Shown piece after piece: positions 8,569 to 16,238 of a stretch of 64,000 bases of DNA. The position numbers were made by a program, and so were the translations under genes. The notes beneath the pieces are model-generated. The model saw nothing but the letters and a program-made list of their open reading frames with translations, had not been told where the DNA came from and did not search any database. The stretch covers positions 1-64,000 of the forward strand of contig JAFYYA010000084.1 of the NCBI GenBank assembly GCA_017557785.1, written 5' to 3'. This DNA comes from Salinivirgaceae bacterium (GTDB taxonomy: Bacteria > Bacteroidota > Bacteroidia > Bacteroidales > SZUA-534). Positions within the stretch are counted from its first letter, which is position 1. Each line of letters opens with the position of its first letter.

Positions 8569-9192
8569 ATGAAAAGACTAATTCTACTGGTGCTAGCCAC
8601 CTTTGTCATCGTTCCGTATGGGCGATCGCAAGAACGGGTTGATTATCCTAAAAATCAGATCTCAGCGTCCTACAGTGCGGTAAGTTTTTTCTTTATTCTC
8701 GATATGCCAAACGATGTGCCGGAAAAAACAGACAACTCGGGTAAGGCAATCTCCAAAAAAGACTACCACGAAAAAATCCGCCAATACTATGGCATTTACA
8801 ATGTGCAGTATATGCGCACAATTAAGTCAAAACTTGAAATCGGTCTGGCGGCAAATTACGAACGAATTGACCGACTGACTAATTACGTGAATCCGGAAAT
8901 ATCGTGCACACCAAAAGATAGATTCTACAGGGTTTTATGCGTCGCGCAATATAATTTCCTCAACAAAGAGTATGCGCGCGCATACGCCAAAGGAGGTGCG
9001 GGTGTAGGTTTTTTTTACCGATACGATTTTCGGCATAATTCAGACGGCACGTTCGACGATGATACTTTTATTATACCGTGTATAGAAGGTTTGGCCGGTA
9101 TTGAATATGGTCCGGAATTATTGCGCCCGTTTATCGAAGTTGGATTCGGAGCGCAAGGCATAATATCATTTGGTCTCAGAACACGATTTTGA
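8569..9192 (+). CDS. Predicted small outer-membrane beta-barrel, tandem paralog 1
   Basis: The protein has 207 residues with a signal peptide (MKRLILLVLATFVIVPYGRS). The mature part starts DYPKNQISASY and contains alternating aromatic/hydrophobic strands (GIYNVQYMRTI, RVLCVAQYNFL, YAKGGAGVGFFY, GIEYGPELLRPFIEVGFG). It ends in GLRTRF; a terminal Phe is the usual signal for Bam-dependent outer-membrane insertion. Length fits an eight-strand barrel. It is the first of three adjacent paralogs on one strand. I do not recognise a named family. Confidence 0.7.
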   Translation: MKRLILLVLATFVIVPYGRSQERVDYPKNQISASYSAVSFFFILDMPNDVPEKTDNSGKAISKKDYHEKIRQYYGIYNVQYMRTIKSKLEIGLAANYERIDRLTNYVNPEISCTPKDRFYRVLCVAQYNFLNKEYARAYAKGGAGVGFFYRYDFRHNSDGTFDDDTFIIPCIEGLAGIEYGPELLRPFIEVGFGAQGIISFGLRTRF

Positions 9193-9239
9193 GACACTGT
9201 TCTCGTTATTGACAATCAAGTAATTATAAAATACTTATT

Positions 9240-9836
9240 ATGGAAAAATTTACTGCAATATTTATATTTATTTTCGGTTGGGCGTTGTGCGGGCACTCTC
9301 AAACTGAGAGCCCCAAAAATCAAATAGCCGTGTTCTACGGTATTCCTTCGGCTTATCATTATGATTGGTCAACCGTGGAATCCGCAGACGAAGCGGGAAT
9401 CAGATATATGATTAAAAAAGGCGGCTACACAGGCATTTTCAACATTCAGTATATGCACAGCATACCACAAATGCCAAAATTAGAAGCAGGTGTGCTGGCA
9501 AACTACGAGAAGATGGATGGTTTGATTTATGATGAGATTCTGGATAAATCGTGGACTGAAAAGTGCCAAATCTGGCGTATTATGTGCGTTGCGCAGTACA
9601 ATATTCTCACAAAAGATAATTGGCGTATGTATGCAAAAGGCGGGCTTGGCATGAACGTATCTCGCCGCAATGATTGCGCCGACTACTCGGGTGACATCTA
9701 CAATGATATACTTGTTCTTCCTTGTGTGGTAGCAGCGGGTGGAATCGAATATGGTTTTGGCCCTTTCCGTGTATTTTCTGAAATTGGTCCTGCCGCGCAG
9801 GGTTGGGCCGTTGCGGGTGTTAGAGCTCGATTTTAA
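9240..9836 (+). CDS. Predicted small outer-membrane beta-barrel, tandem paralog 2
   Basis: The protein has 198 residues, with signal peptide MEKFTAIFIFIFGWALCGHS. It shares colinear motifs with its neighbours: ESPKNQIAVFYG, GIFNIQYMHSI, RIMCVAQYNIL, MYAKGGLGMNV, GIEYGFGPFRVFSEIG, and the C-terminal GVRARF. The 47-nt gap to paralog 1 has no visible terminator, so the genes are probably one transcript. Sequence divergence outside the motifs is high, which means the duplication is not recent. Function is unknown. Confidence 0.7.
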   Translation: MEKFTAIFIFIFGWALCGHSQTESPKNQIAVFYGIPSAYHYDWSTVESADEAGIRYMIKKGGYTGIFNIQYMHSIPQMPKLEAGVLANYEKMDGLIYDEILDKSWTEKCQIWRIMCVAQYNILTKDNWRMYAKGGLGMNVSRRNDCADYSGDIYNDILVLPCVVAAGGIEYGFGPFRVFSEIGPAAQGWAVAGVRARF

Positions 9837-9893
9837 TGCTAATAAAGACAATATCATCAAACTACTGTTAAATTTGTTAAAACTCAAACTACT

Positions 9894-10523
9894 ATGAAAA
9901 AACTAACACTTATCGCATTTGCCATTCTCGGCTCGCTCTGCGGCCACTCGCAGAACATCGAATATCCTAAAAATCAGGTATCTGCGTTTTATTGTAATGG
10001 AAAATCGCTATACTCGGGTTACGACAAGTTTCTCGGCAACAGAGAACCCGCTGATGGATACAAAGGCGATGGAACTGAACAATGGGATTATACCAATTTT
10101 TCGGGAACCTATAATATTGAGTATCTGCACAATTTTATTCAACCTTGGATGTCGTTGGGTGTGCAAATAGGTTATGAAGAAAATTGCTCTAAACATTGGA
10201 TTTACAGGTATCGTTCAATAGATGAAAAATCGAGTGACCATTGGACCGAAAAAGATAGGATGCCGTACATCCTTTGCGTTATGCAGTTCGATTTGCTGCG
10301 AAGCAATTGGATGGGGATATATACAAAGGCAGGAGAGGGCGTGCGGTTTGTTTTTACAGATAAAAAATATGAATCAGGGAAGACGGATAACAATTTTAAA
10401 TATGGTTTCTGTTTTGTTGGAGCAACTGGAATAGAAGTCGGACCCAAATTTGTGAGGTTTTTTGGTGAGTTGGGAATAGGTGCACAAGGTTTTGCGTCGA
10501 TAGGCATTCGCGGCCGTTTTTGA
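9894..10523 (+). CDS. Predicted small outer-membrane beta-barrel, tandem paralog 3
   Basis: The protein has 209 residues, with signal peptide MKKLTLIAFAILGSLCGHSQ. Shared motifs are EYPKNQVSAFY, GTYNIEYLHNF, YILCVMQFDLL, GIEVGPKFVRFFGELG and the C-terminal GIRGRF. The loop between the first strands differs from both paralogs, as expected if surface loops diverge faster than strands. It is probably the last gene of the three-gene unit; the next gene downstream has its own promoter box. Confidence 0.7.
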   Translation: MKKLTLIAFAILGSLCGHSQNIEYPKNQVSAFYCNGKSLYSGYDKFLGNREPADGYKGDGTEQWDYTNFSGTYNIEYLHNFIQPWMSLGVQIGYEENCSKHWIYRYRSIDEKSSDHWTEKDRMPYILCVMQFDLLRSNWMGIYTKAGEGVRFVFTDKKYESGKTDNNFKYGFCFVGATGIEVGPKFVRFFGELGIGAQGFASIGIRGRF

Positions 10524-10554
10524 TTTTTCTGAACCATAATTCCATACCGTAAAA

Positions 10555-10562
10555 TATATTTG
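10555..10562 (+). promoter_or_regulatory. -7 promoter box of the UPF0340 gene
   Basis: TATATTTG is an exact TAnnTTTG match, ending 41 nt before the chosen ATG at 10604. No clear -33 element. Confidence 0.5.
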
Positions 10563-10603
10563 CATTGGTGAATTTTACGCATTCACCACTATCAATTTTG
10601 ATT

Positions 10604-11161
10604 ATGGAAACAATTGATTTAGAAAACATTTCAAAGCAGACAGAGCAGATTCTGACCAATTTGCTCGATGCCCACCCGATGGCCAAAGGGTCTGTTTTTG
10701 TGGTTGGATGCTCGTCGAGCGAGGTTGCCGGCGGTCTGATTGGCAAAAACTCAAGTGCCGAGATTGGCGCAACCATCTTTGCTACAGCCTTCAAAATTTT
10801 GTCGGAACGCGGAGTTTACCTGGCATGCCAGTGCTGCGAACACCTGAACCGTGCGCTTGTGGTTGAGGCCGAATGCGCTGAACGTTACGGCTACGAGCCT
10901 GTAAGCGTGGTGCCGTGGCTGCATGGTGGCGGCTCGTTTGCCACTGCGGCATACGGCGGCTTCAGCCAGGCGGTTGTGGTTGAGCACGTTAAGGCTTCGG
11001 CAGGTCTCGACATTGGCGACACGCTCATTGGTATGCACCTGAAAGATGTGGCCGTACCCGTTCACCCCACACCGAACCAGATTGGCGCAGCCCACGTGGT
11101 AGCCGCCTTCTGCCGCCCGAAACTCATTGGCGGCGAACGAGCGAGGTATGTTAAGGGGTGA
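10604..11161 (+). CDS. UPF0340/TIGR01440 family protein (YwlG-like)
   Basis: The protein has 185 residues. Recognisable blocks are VVGCSSSEVAGGLIGKNSS, YLACQCCEHLNRALVVE, VPWLHGGGSFATAAY and GDTLIGMHLKDVAVPVHP. The family has no established biochemical role; conserved Cys, His and Glu suggest a catalytic or metal site, which is inference. I chose the ATG at 10604 (METIDLENISKQTEQIL) over the upstream ATG-like start at 10565, because the promoter box ends at 10562 and would leave no leader. No operon partner. Confidence 0.82.
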   Translation: METIDLENISKQTEQILTNLLDAHPMAKGSVFVVGCSSSEVAGGLIGKNSSAEIGATIFATAFKILSERGVYLACQCCEHLNRALVVEAECAERYGYEPVSVVPWLHGGGSFATAAYGGFSQAVVVEHVKASAGLDIGDTLIGMHLKDVAVPVHPTPNQIGAAHVVAAFCRPKLIGGERARYVKG

Positions 11162-11176
11162 ATCGGTCAATCGTTT

Positions 11177-11204
11177 GTAGAGACGCGGCGCGCCACGTCT
11201 CTAC
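11177..11204. repeat. REP-like palindromic element
   Basis: GTAGAGACG (11177-11185) and CGTCTCTAC (11196-11204) form a perfect 9-bp stem around the GC-rich loop CGGCGCGCCA. Its composition is quite unlike the AT-rich surroundings. From memory, very similar GTAGAGACG...CGTCTCTAC palindromes recur in many bacterial genomes, so it is probably a mobile or REP-like palindrome. Only one copy was noticed here. Confidence 0.5.
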
Positions 11205-11268
11205 TATGCGGTAGGAAAAAACCTTCAGCACTCAAATCCTAACTACTAATTCCTAAATCCTAAATATC

Positions 11269-11276
11269 TATATTTG
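11269..11276 (+). promoter_or_regulatory. -7 promoter box of the cyclophilin-sufS unit
   Basis: TATATTTG ends only 8 nt before the ATG at 11285. With initiation expected several nt downstream of the box, the transcript would have almost no 5' leader. Confidence 0.55.
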
Positions 11277-11284
11277 CCCCCATT

Positions 11285-12118
11285 ATGAGAAAGGCATTGT
11301 TTTACATTTCGATAGTGCTGCTTTCAGTCGGACTGATGTCGGCCAAGGGCAGCCGCAGGAAGCCGAAACCTGCGTTTGCGGTTATCGAGACGCCATACGG
11401 CAATATGAAGGTCAAACTCTACGGCGAGACACCGCTGCACAAAGAAAATTTTGTGGCGTTGGTCAAGGAGCATTTCTACGACAGTCTGCTCTTTCACCGT
11501 GTGATTGAGGATTTTATGATTCAGGGCGGCGACCCCGATTCGAAGAACGCGCCGAAGGGCAAGATGCTGGGCGCGGGAAGTCACGGCGAGCGAATCCCTG
11601 CCGAGTTTGTCGATGGTCTTTACCACAAGCGCGGCGCCCTGGCTGCCGCACGCGACAACAATCCCGAGAAAAAATCGTCGGGGTGCCAGTTCTACATTGT
11701 GCAAGGTAAAGTGTACTCTAACAAAGATTTAGACCATATTGAAGAGCAGCATAACGCGTCAGTCAAGCAGAAAATGCTCAACGACTGGCTCAAATCGGAC
11801 GAGAGCAAAGCCGACCAAGAGGCGCTGACCAAACTGCAGCGCGCACGCAATTTTGCCGCCTTCAACCATTATTGCGACAGCCTTGTGGAGCATTTGGTTG
11901 CGACGAATCCCGACGCCAAACTGTTCAAATTCAGCCCCGAACAGCGCAAAACCTACACCACCGTCGGCGGTGCGCCTTTCCTTGACGGAGATTATACCGT
12001 TTTTGGCGAAGTGATTGAAGGACTGAACATTATCGACAGCATTGCCGCTGTTGAGACTGACCGCAACGACCGTCCGCTCAACGATGTGATGATGAAAATG
12101 CGAATCGTGAAAAAATAG
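11285..12118 (+). CDS. Exported cyclophilin-type peptidyl-prolyl isomerase
   Basis: The protein has 277 residues, with a signal peptide over about residues 1-20 (ALFYISIVLLSVGLMSA). The cyclophilin core runs from about residue 31: TPYGNMKVKLYGETPLHKEN, LLFHRVIEDFMIQGGDP (catalytic Arg in FHRV), and SSGCQFYIVQG. After strand Q140 there is an insertion of about 80 mostly charged, helical residues (144-227) before the core resumes at GGAPFLDGDYTVFGEVIEG. It should catalyse cis-trans isomerisation of prolyl bonds in envelope proteins. sufS follows after 4 nt, so the two are probably co-transcribed although functionally unrelated. Confidence 0.9.
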   Translation: MRKALFYISIVLLSVGLMSAKGSRRKPKPAFAVIETPYGNMKVKLYGETPLHKENFVALVKEHFYDSLLFHRVIEDFMIQGGDPDSKNAPKGKMLGAGSHGERIPAEFVDGLYHKRGALAAARDNNPEKKSSGCQFYIVQGKVYSNKDLDHIEEQHNASVKQKMLNDWLKSDESKADQEALTKLQRARNFAAFNHYCDSLVEHLVATNPDAKLFKFSPEQRKTYTTVGGAPFLDGDYTVFGEVIEGLNIIDSIAAVETDRNDRPLNDVMMKMRIVKK

Positions 12119-12122
12119 TGCT

Positions 12123-13343
12123 ATGAACTTCGACGTCAAAGAGATTCGCAAAGATTTCCCCATTCTGGAGCAGACCGTCAACAACCGTCGGCTCGTCTAT
12201 CTCGACAACGCGGCCACAACGCAGAAGCCGCGCCGCGTCATTGACAAGATTGTTGAGGTTTACACGCAATACAACGCCAACGTGCACCGCGGCGTCCACC
12301 ACTTGAGCAACCTTGCCACCACGGCAATGGAGGAGTCGAGGCAGACGGTCAGGATGTTTCTGAACGCAGCGTCGGAGCGCGAGATAATCTTCACCCGCGG
12401 AGCCACCGAGAGTATCAACCTTGTGGCTAATTCGTTCAGCCAGAAGTTTTTGAGTGAAGGCGACGAGATAATCGTCACGGAGATGGAGCACCATAGCAAC
12501 CTTGTGCCGTGGCAATTGCTTGAAAACCAACACAAGGCAAAGGTTGTGAAATGGGCTTTCGACGACCGTGGAGAACTGAATCTTGCCGAACTTGAAGAGT
12601 TGATAACCGACCACACCAAATTGCTGTCAATTGTCTATGTTTCAAACACTTTGGGCACAATCAACCCTGTTGAGCAGATAATTGAAATTGCTCACAGCCA
12701 CAACATTCCTATTTTGGTGGACGCTTCGCAGGCCATTCAGCATTTCGCGATTGACGTTCAGCAACTCGACTGCGATTTTCTAGTGTTCAGCGGACACAAA
12801 ATTTACGGCCCGACAGGCGTTGGCGTGCTGTACGGCAAAGAACAATGGCTCAACCAGATGCCGCCGTATCAAGGTGGTGGCGAGATGATTGAGACCGTGT
12901 CGTTCAGCGGCACCACCTTCAACCAACTGCCGTATAAGTTCGAGGCTGGAACGCCCGACTACGTGGGCATTATCGCCCTTGCCGAGGCTCTGCGCTACGT
13001 TGAGTCAATCGGGCTCGACAACATTGCCGCCTACGAGAGCGAACTGTTCACTTATCTTAACGACAAGATTCAATCAATCAGCGATTTGCGGCTGATTGGC
13101 ACCGCCGAAAAGCGGGCTTCGCTGGTTTCGTTTGTAACCGATTTCGCCCACCCGTTCGACATTGGCACCCTTCTCGACAAAATGGGCATTGCCGTGCGAA
13201 CAGGCACCCACTGCACCGAGCCCATAATGCAGCACTTCGACATTCCAGGCACCGTCCGTGCTTCGATAGCCTTCTACAATACCGCTGAAGAGATTGACAT
13301 TCTGCACGATAGTTTGCTGCGGGCGGTGAGTATGCTGAAGTAG
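12123..13343 (+). CDS. sufS: Cysteine desulfurase SufS
   Basis: The protein (406 residues) is a class II PLP-dependent enzyme that takes sulfur from cysteine as a persulfide for Fe-S cluster assembly. Start DFPILEQTVNNRRLVYLDNA; PLP lysine K226 in FSGHKIYGPTGVG; active-site Cys C364 in RTGTHCTEP. Both positions equal those of E. coli SufS. HH at 123-124 (EHHSN) lies at the cofactor. The sufBCD and sufE/U genes are not in the window. The frame starts 4 nt after the cyclophilin stop. Confidence 0.95.
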   Translation: MNFDVKEIRKDFPILEQTVNNRRLVYLDNAATTQKPRRVIDKIVEVYTQYNANVHRGVHHLSNLATTAMEESRQTVRMFLNAASEREIIFTRGATESINLVANSFSQKFLSEGDEIIVTEMEHHSNLVPWQLLENQHKAKVVKWAFDDRGELNLAELEELITDHTKLLSIVYVSNTLGTINPVEQIIEIAHSHNIPILVDASQAIQHFAIDVQQLDCDFLVFSGHKIYGPTGVGVLYGKEQWLNQMPPYQGGGEMIETVSFSGTTFNQLPYKFEAGTPDYVGIIALAEALRYVESIGLDNIAAYESELFTYLNDKIQSISDLRLIGTAEKRASLVSFVTDFAHPFDIGTLLDKMGIAVRTGTHCTEPIMQHFDIPGTVRASIAFYNTAEEIDILHDSLLRAVSMLK

Positions 13344-13492
13344 AGTAATGGTGTTTTGCATAAATTAGAACATGGTTTCTATGTTAGAATTTGAAGAAAT
13401 CAACTAACAACAAGGTTGTGTATCGAACTTTATGTCCTTTTTACGCAAATCACTTAAATAGACCCTTTGCCGTTGAATTACAGTAAGAAAGG

Positions 13493-13509
13493 CACCTGTC
13501 TAGCAGGTG
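13493..13509. repeat. Short hairpin in the sufS-nfnA gap
   Basis: CACCTG (13493-13498) and CAGGTG (13504-13509) form a perfect 6-bp stem with a 5-nt loop, in the 294-nt gap after sufS. It has no U tract. It could mark the 3' end of the sufS transcript; weak evidence. Confidence 0.3.
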
Positions 13510-13559
13510 ATGGTGGTGTCAGTGTCGCCTTTTGCGCCGCGCGAATCGAATTTGTTTAA

Positions 13560-13567
13560 TACATTTG
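13560..13567 (+). promoter_or_regulatory. -7 promoter box of the nfnAB operon
   Basis: TACATTTG matches TAnnTTTG; it lies about 70 nt before the GTG start at 13638. TTTG at 13531-13534 is a possible but widely spaced -33 element. Confidence 0.45.
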
Positions 13568-13637
13568 CCCACTTTTTGTGTAATAAGCAACGCCGTTTAT
13601 CGGCAAATTGATGATAATCAATAAAAAGCATTTTTAA

Positions 13638-14456
13638 GTGAACAAGATTGTTGCAAAAGAGTACTTCTCTGAAAATGTAGTAAGGCTCGAGATTGAGGCC
13701 CCCCTGATTGCCAAATCGCGCAAGGCGGGCAATTTTGTGATAGTTAAGATTGGCGACAAAGGCGAGCGTATTCCGCTCACTATCAGCGACGCCAATATCG
13801 AAAAAGGCACTATCGATTTGGTTGTGCAGCGCATAGGCGTATCGTCGCGCAAACTCACCGACCTGAACGTCGGCGACTACGTGACCGACCTTGTTGGCCC
13901 GCTCGGCCGCGCCACCGAAATCGAGAACTTCGGCACCGTGCTCGCTTGTGGCGGTGGCGTTGGTGTGGCACCGCTTCTGCCTATTGTTGAGGCAATGAAG
14001 AAGGCAGGAAACCGCGTGATTTCCATTCTTGCCGCCCGTTCGAAAGACCTTATCATTCTCGAGGACCAGATGCGCAAATGGTCTGACGAAGTGATAATTA
14101 TGACCGACGACGGCTCGTACGGCGAGAAAGGCAACGTGACCGTTGGTATGGAAAAAGCAATCGCTAAAGAAAAGATTGACAAGGCGATAGTCATTGGTCC
14201 GACCATTATGATGAAATTCGCTTCGCTGACAACCAAGAAATACGAGATTCCGACCGTTGCCAGCCTGAACACCATTATGGTTGACGGCACAGGAATGTGC
14301 GGCGCCTGCCGCGTGACGGTCGATGGCAAGACACGGTTCGTCTGCGTCGATGGTCCAGAGTTCGATGCCCACAAGATTGATTTCGACGAGGTTATGACAC
14401 GTATGCGCGCCTACAAGGCCGAAGAGACCGCAGCGCTTGCAGAATTCACTAAATAA
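13638..14456 (+). CDS. nfnA: NfnA-type FAD/[2Fe-2S] subunit (NADH:ferredoxin/NADP transhydrogenase; SudB-like)
   Basis: The protein has 272 residues and resembles dihydroorotate dehydrogenase electron-transfer subunits. It has an N-terminal FAD-binding barrel (RIPLTISD), an NAD-binding half starting CGGGVGVAPLLPIVEA, and a C-terminal [2Fe-2S] motif MVDGTGMCGACRV with a later Cys (FVCVDG), the three-Cys-plus-Asp pattern known for NfnA. With the next gene it should form an electron-bifurcating complex linking NADH, NADPH and ferredoxin. The start is GTG: an in-frame TAA directly precedes it (13635-13637) and no ATG occurs near the N terminus. Confidence 0.88.
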   Translation: MNKIVAKEYFSENVVRLEIEAPLIAKSRKAGNFVIVKIGDKGERIPLTISDANIEKGTIDLVVQRIGVSSRKLTDLNVGDYVTDLVGPLGRATEIENFGTVLACGGGVGVAPLLPIVEAMKKAGNRVISILAARSKDLIILEDQMRKWSDEVIIMTDDGSYGEKGNVTVGMEKAIAKEKIDKAIVIGPTIMMKFASLTTKKYEIPTVASLNTIMVDGTGMCGACRVTVDGKTRFVCVDGPEFDAHKIDFDEVMTRMRAYKAEETAALAEFTK

Positions 14457-14464
14457 TTACGACT

Positions 14465-15934
14465 ATGACAAAAGAAGAAATATTGGCTCTGCGCAACGAG
14501 CCGTGGCGTGATGAGTTGCGCAAGAAGATGAGCCCCAAAGACCGCGGCGCTCTCGAACGCGTGAAAATGCCCGAACTGACATCCGACTACCGCGTGAAAA
14601 CCTTCACCGAAGAGGTTCAGCAGGGTCTGACAAAAGAGATGGCTGTGGCCGAAGCGCAACGCTGCCTTGACTGCGCCGACCCGTCGTGTATGAAGGGCTG
14701 CCCAGTTGGAATCAATATCCCGACTTTCGTTAAACAGATTGAAAACGATGATTTTGAAGGTGCCATTGCCACAATCAAACTGACGTCGAGTCTGCCTGCC
14801 GTCTGCGGACGTGTCTGCCCGCAGGAAAAACAGTGCGAGGGCAACTGTATAAAACTGAAAATGAAGCAGAAACCAGTGGCCATTGGCTATTTGGAGCGCT
14901 TCGCAGCCGACTACGAGCGCGAGTCGGGCAAGATGAAAGCCCCAAAGTGCGCCCCGAAAAACGGCAAGAAGGTCTGCACCGTTGGTTCAGGTCCGTCGGC
15001 TTTGGCTTTTGCCGCCGATATGATTAAGTTGGGCTACGATGTGACTGTGTTTGAGGCACTTCACGAGATTGGCGGTGTGCTCAAATATGGTATTCCCGAG
15101 TTCCGTCTGCCAAACAGCGTTGTTGATGCCGAAATCAACACTCTGCGCGAGATGGGCGTCGATTTCCAACCAAACACAATCGTTGGAAAGACAATTAGTT
15201 ACGAGCAACTGCACGAGATGGGCTTCGACGGCATTTTCGTCGGCTCGGGTGCAGGTCTGCCGCGCTTTATGAATATTCCAGGCGAGAACCTTATCGGCGT
15301 GATGTCGTCGAACGAGTATCTGACCCGTATCAACCTTATGGGCGCAGGCCGCGGACAAGGCTTCGACACCCCCGTGCTGAAAGGCAAGAACGTGGTTGTG
15401 TGCGGCGGCGGCAACACCGCAATGGACTCTGCCCGCACCGCAAAACGTATGGGCGCCGAGACCGTCACTTTGGTTTACCGTCGTGGTTTGGACGAACTGC
15501 CAGCTCGTGCCGAGGAAGTTCACCACGCAATGGAGGAGGGTATCGACTTCCACGTGCTGCACAATCCGCTTGAGTATCACGGCGACGAGAACGGCCGCGT
15601 GAAAGAAGCCGTTCTGCAGGTGATGGAGTTGGGTGAGCCCGATGCTTCGGGACGCCGTTCGCCAGTGCCAGTTGATGGCAAAACCGAAACCATTCCCGCC
15701 GACCTTGTGATTGTGGCCATTGGCGTATCGCCCAACCCGATTATCCCGACCAACTTCAAGGGTTTGGAAATCTCGAAGAAAGGCACAATCGTTGTTGGCG
15801 AAGAGACAATGCAATCGGCTGTGAAAGACGTGTTTGCAGGCGGCGACATTGTCCGCGGCGGCGCAACCGTTATCCTTGCAATGGGCGACGGCCGCAAGGC
15901 TGCAGCCAATATGGATGAGTATTTGAAAAAGTAA
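14465..15934 (+). CDS. nfnB: NfnB / GltA-like NADPH oxidoreductase subunit (homotetrameric glutamate synthase small-subunit family)
   Basis: The protein has 489 residues. An N-terminal domain carries two [4Fe-4S] Cys clusters (CLDCADPSCMKGCPVG and CGRVCPQEKQCEGNC), followed by two Rossmann domains: FAD site TVGSGPSALAFAADM with IGGVLKYGIPEFRLP, and NADPH site VVCGGGNTAMDSARTAKRMG. The C terminus has VFAGGDIVRGGATVILAMGDG. Annotators often call this the glutamate synthase small subunit. The 8-nt gap to an NfnA-type partner and the absence of a glutamate synthase large subunit here favour the NfnAB transhydrogenase. Confidence 0.88.
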   Translation: MTKEEILALRNEPWRDELRKKMSPKDRGALERVKMPELTSDYRVKTFTEEVQQGLTKEMAVAEAQRCLDCADPSCMKGCPVGINIPTFVKQIENDDFEGAIATIKLTSSLPAVCGRVCPQEKQCEGNCIKLKMKQKPVAIGYLERFAADYERESGKMKAPKCAPKNGKKVCTVGSGPSALAFAADMIKLGYDVTVFEALHEIGGVLKYGIPEFRLPNSVVDAEINTLREMGVDFQPNTIVGKTISYEQLHEMGFDGIFVGSGAGLPRFMNIPGENLIGVMSSNEYLTRINLMGAGRGQGFDTPVLKGKNVVVCGGGNTAMDSARTAKRMGAETVTLVYRRGLDELPARAEEVHHAMEEGIDFHVLHNPLEYHGDENGRVKEAVLQVMELGEPDASGRRSPVPVDGKTETIPADLVIVAIGVSPNPIIPTNFKGLEISKKGTIVVGEETMQSAVKDVFAGGDIVRGGATVILAMGDGRKAAANMDEYLKK

Positions 15935-15967
15935 TTTTCGACGGGCTTCGGCTCGTTAAACGAATAG

Positions 15968-16000
15968 AAAAAAGGGAATCCTGCGGGGTTCCCTTTTTTT
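15968..16000 (+). terminator. Rho-independent terminator of the nfnAB operon
   Basis: AAAAAAGGGAA (15968-15978) pairs with TTCCCTTTTTT (15989-15999) around a 10-nt loop, ending in a seven-T run. Confidence 0.85.
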
Positions 16001-16056
16001 GTTGAACCAACCAAAACATCTTCTTTTAGTTGTATTTCATCGGGGCTTGGAATTTG

Positions 16057-16081
16057 AACTCGTGAGTGATACTCACGAGTT
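16057..16081. repeat. Perfect 11-bp hairpin of unknown role
   Basis: AACTCGTGAGT (16057-16067) and ACTCACGAGTT (16071-16081) pair perfectly around GAT. On the minus strand the right-hand part continues GAGTTCAAATTCC, like a tRNA T-arm, but no cloverleaf can be completed. It lies between a terminator and a promoter. Confidence 0.55.
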
Positions 16082-16200
16082 GAATGCCAATCGACGGAAT
16101 CTTCGCCGTTCCACATCGTGATAAACAGAAATCTTAAAGAGATAAAAGAAAGATTGGTCTATTTATTTTAATAAGCATACCAATTTAATGGGGAAAAGAA

Positions 16201-16208
16201 TATTTTTG
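16201..16208 (+). promoter_or_regulatory. -7 promoter box of the nitroreductase gene
   Basis: TATTTTTG matches TAnnTTTG and ends 30 nt before the ATG at 16239. Confidence 0.5.
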
Positions 16209-16238
16209 AAACTCGTTAATAATTAAATCACTACAACT

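Larger units (their letters stand above)
15935..16238. other. 304-nt intergenic region after nfnB
   Basis: It contains a rho-independent terminator (15968-16000), a perfect 11-bp hairpin of unknown role (16057-16081) and a -7 promoter box (16201-16208) for the nitroreductase gene. No convincing ORF or tRNA was found. Confidence 0.7.

Noticed and set aside
8569..10523. Insertion-driven duplication of the barrel genes
   Set aside because: No transposase, terminal repeats or target-site duplications flank the three genes; divergence suggests an old tandem duplication.
13500..14372. 290-residue minus-strand frame antisense to nfnA
   Set aside because: Shadow frame; nfnA on the other strand has clear FAD, NAD and Fe-S motifs.
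14465..15934. Glutamate synthase small subunit
   Set aside because: The family overlaps, but the partner is an NfnA-type subunit and no large subunit is adjacent, so NfnB is the better call.
16020..16120. tRNA gene on the minus strand
   Set aside because: A T-arm-like stretch (GAGTTCAAATTCC) is present, but no acceptor, D or anticodon arms can be folded around it.
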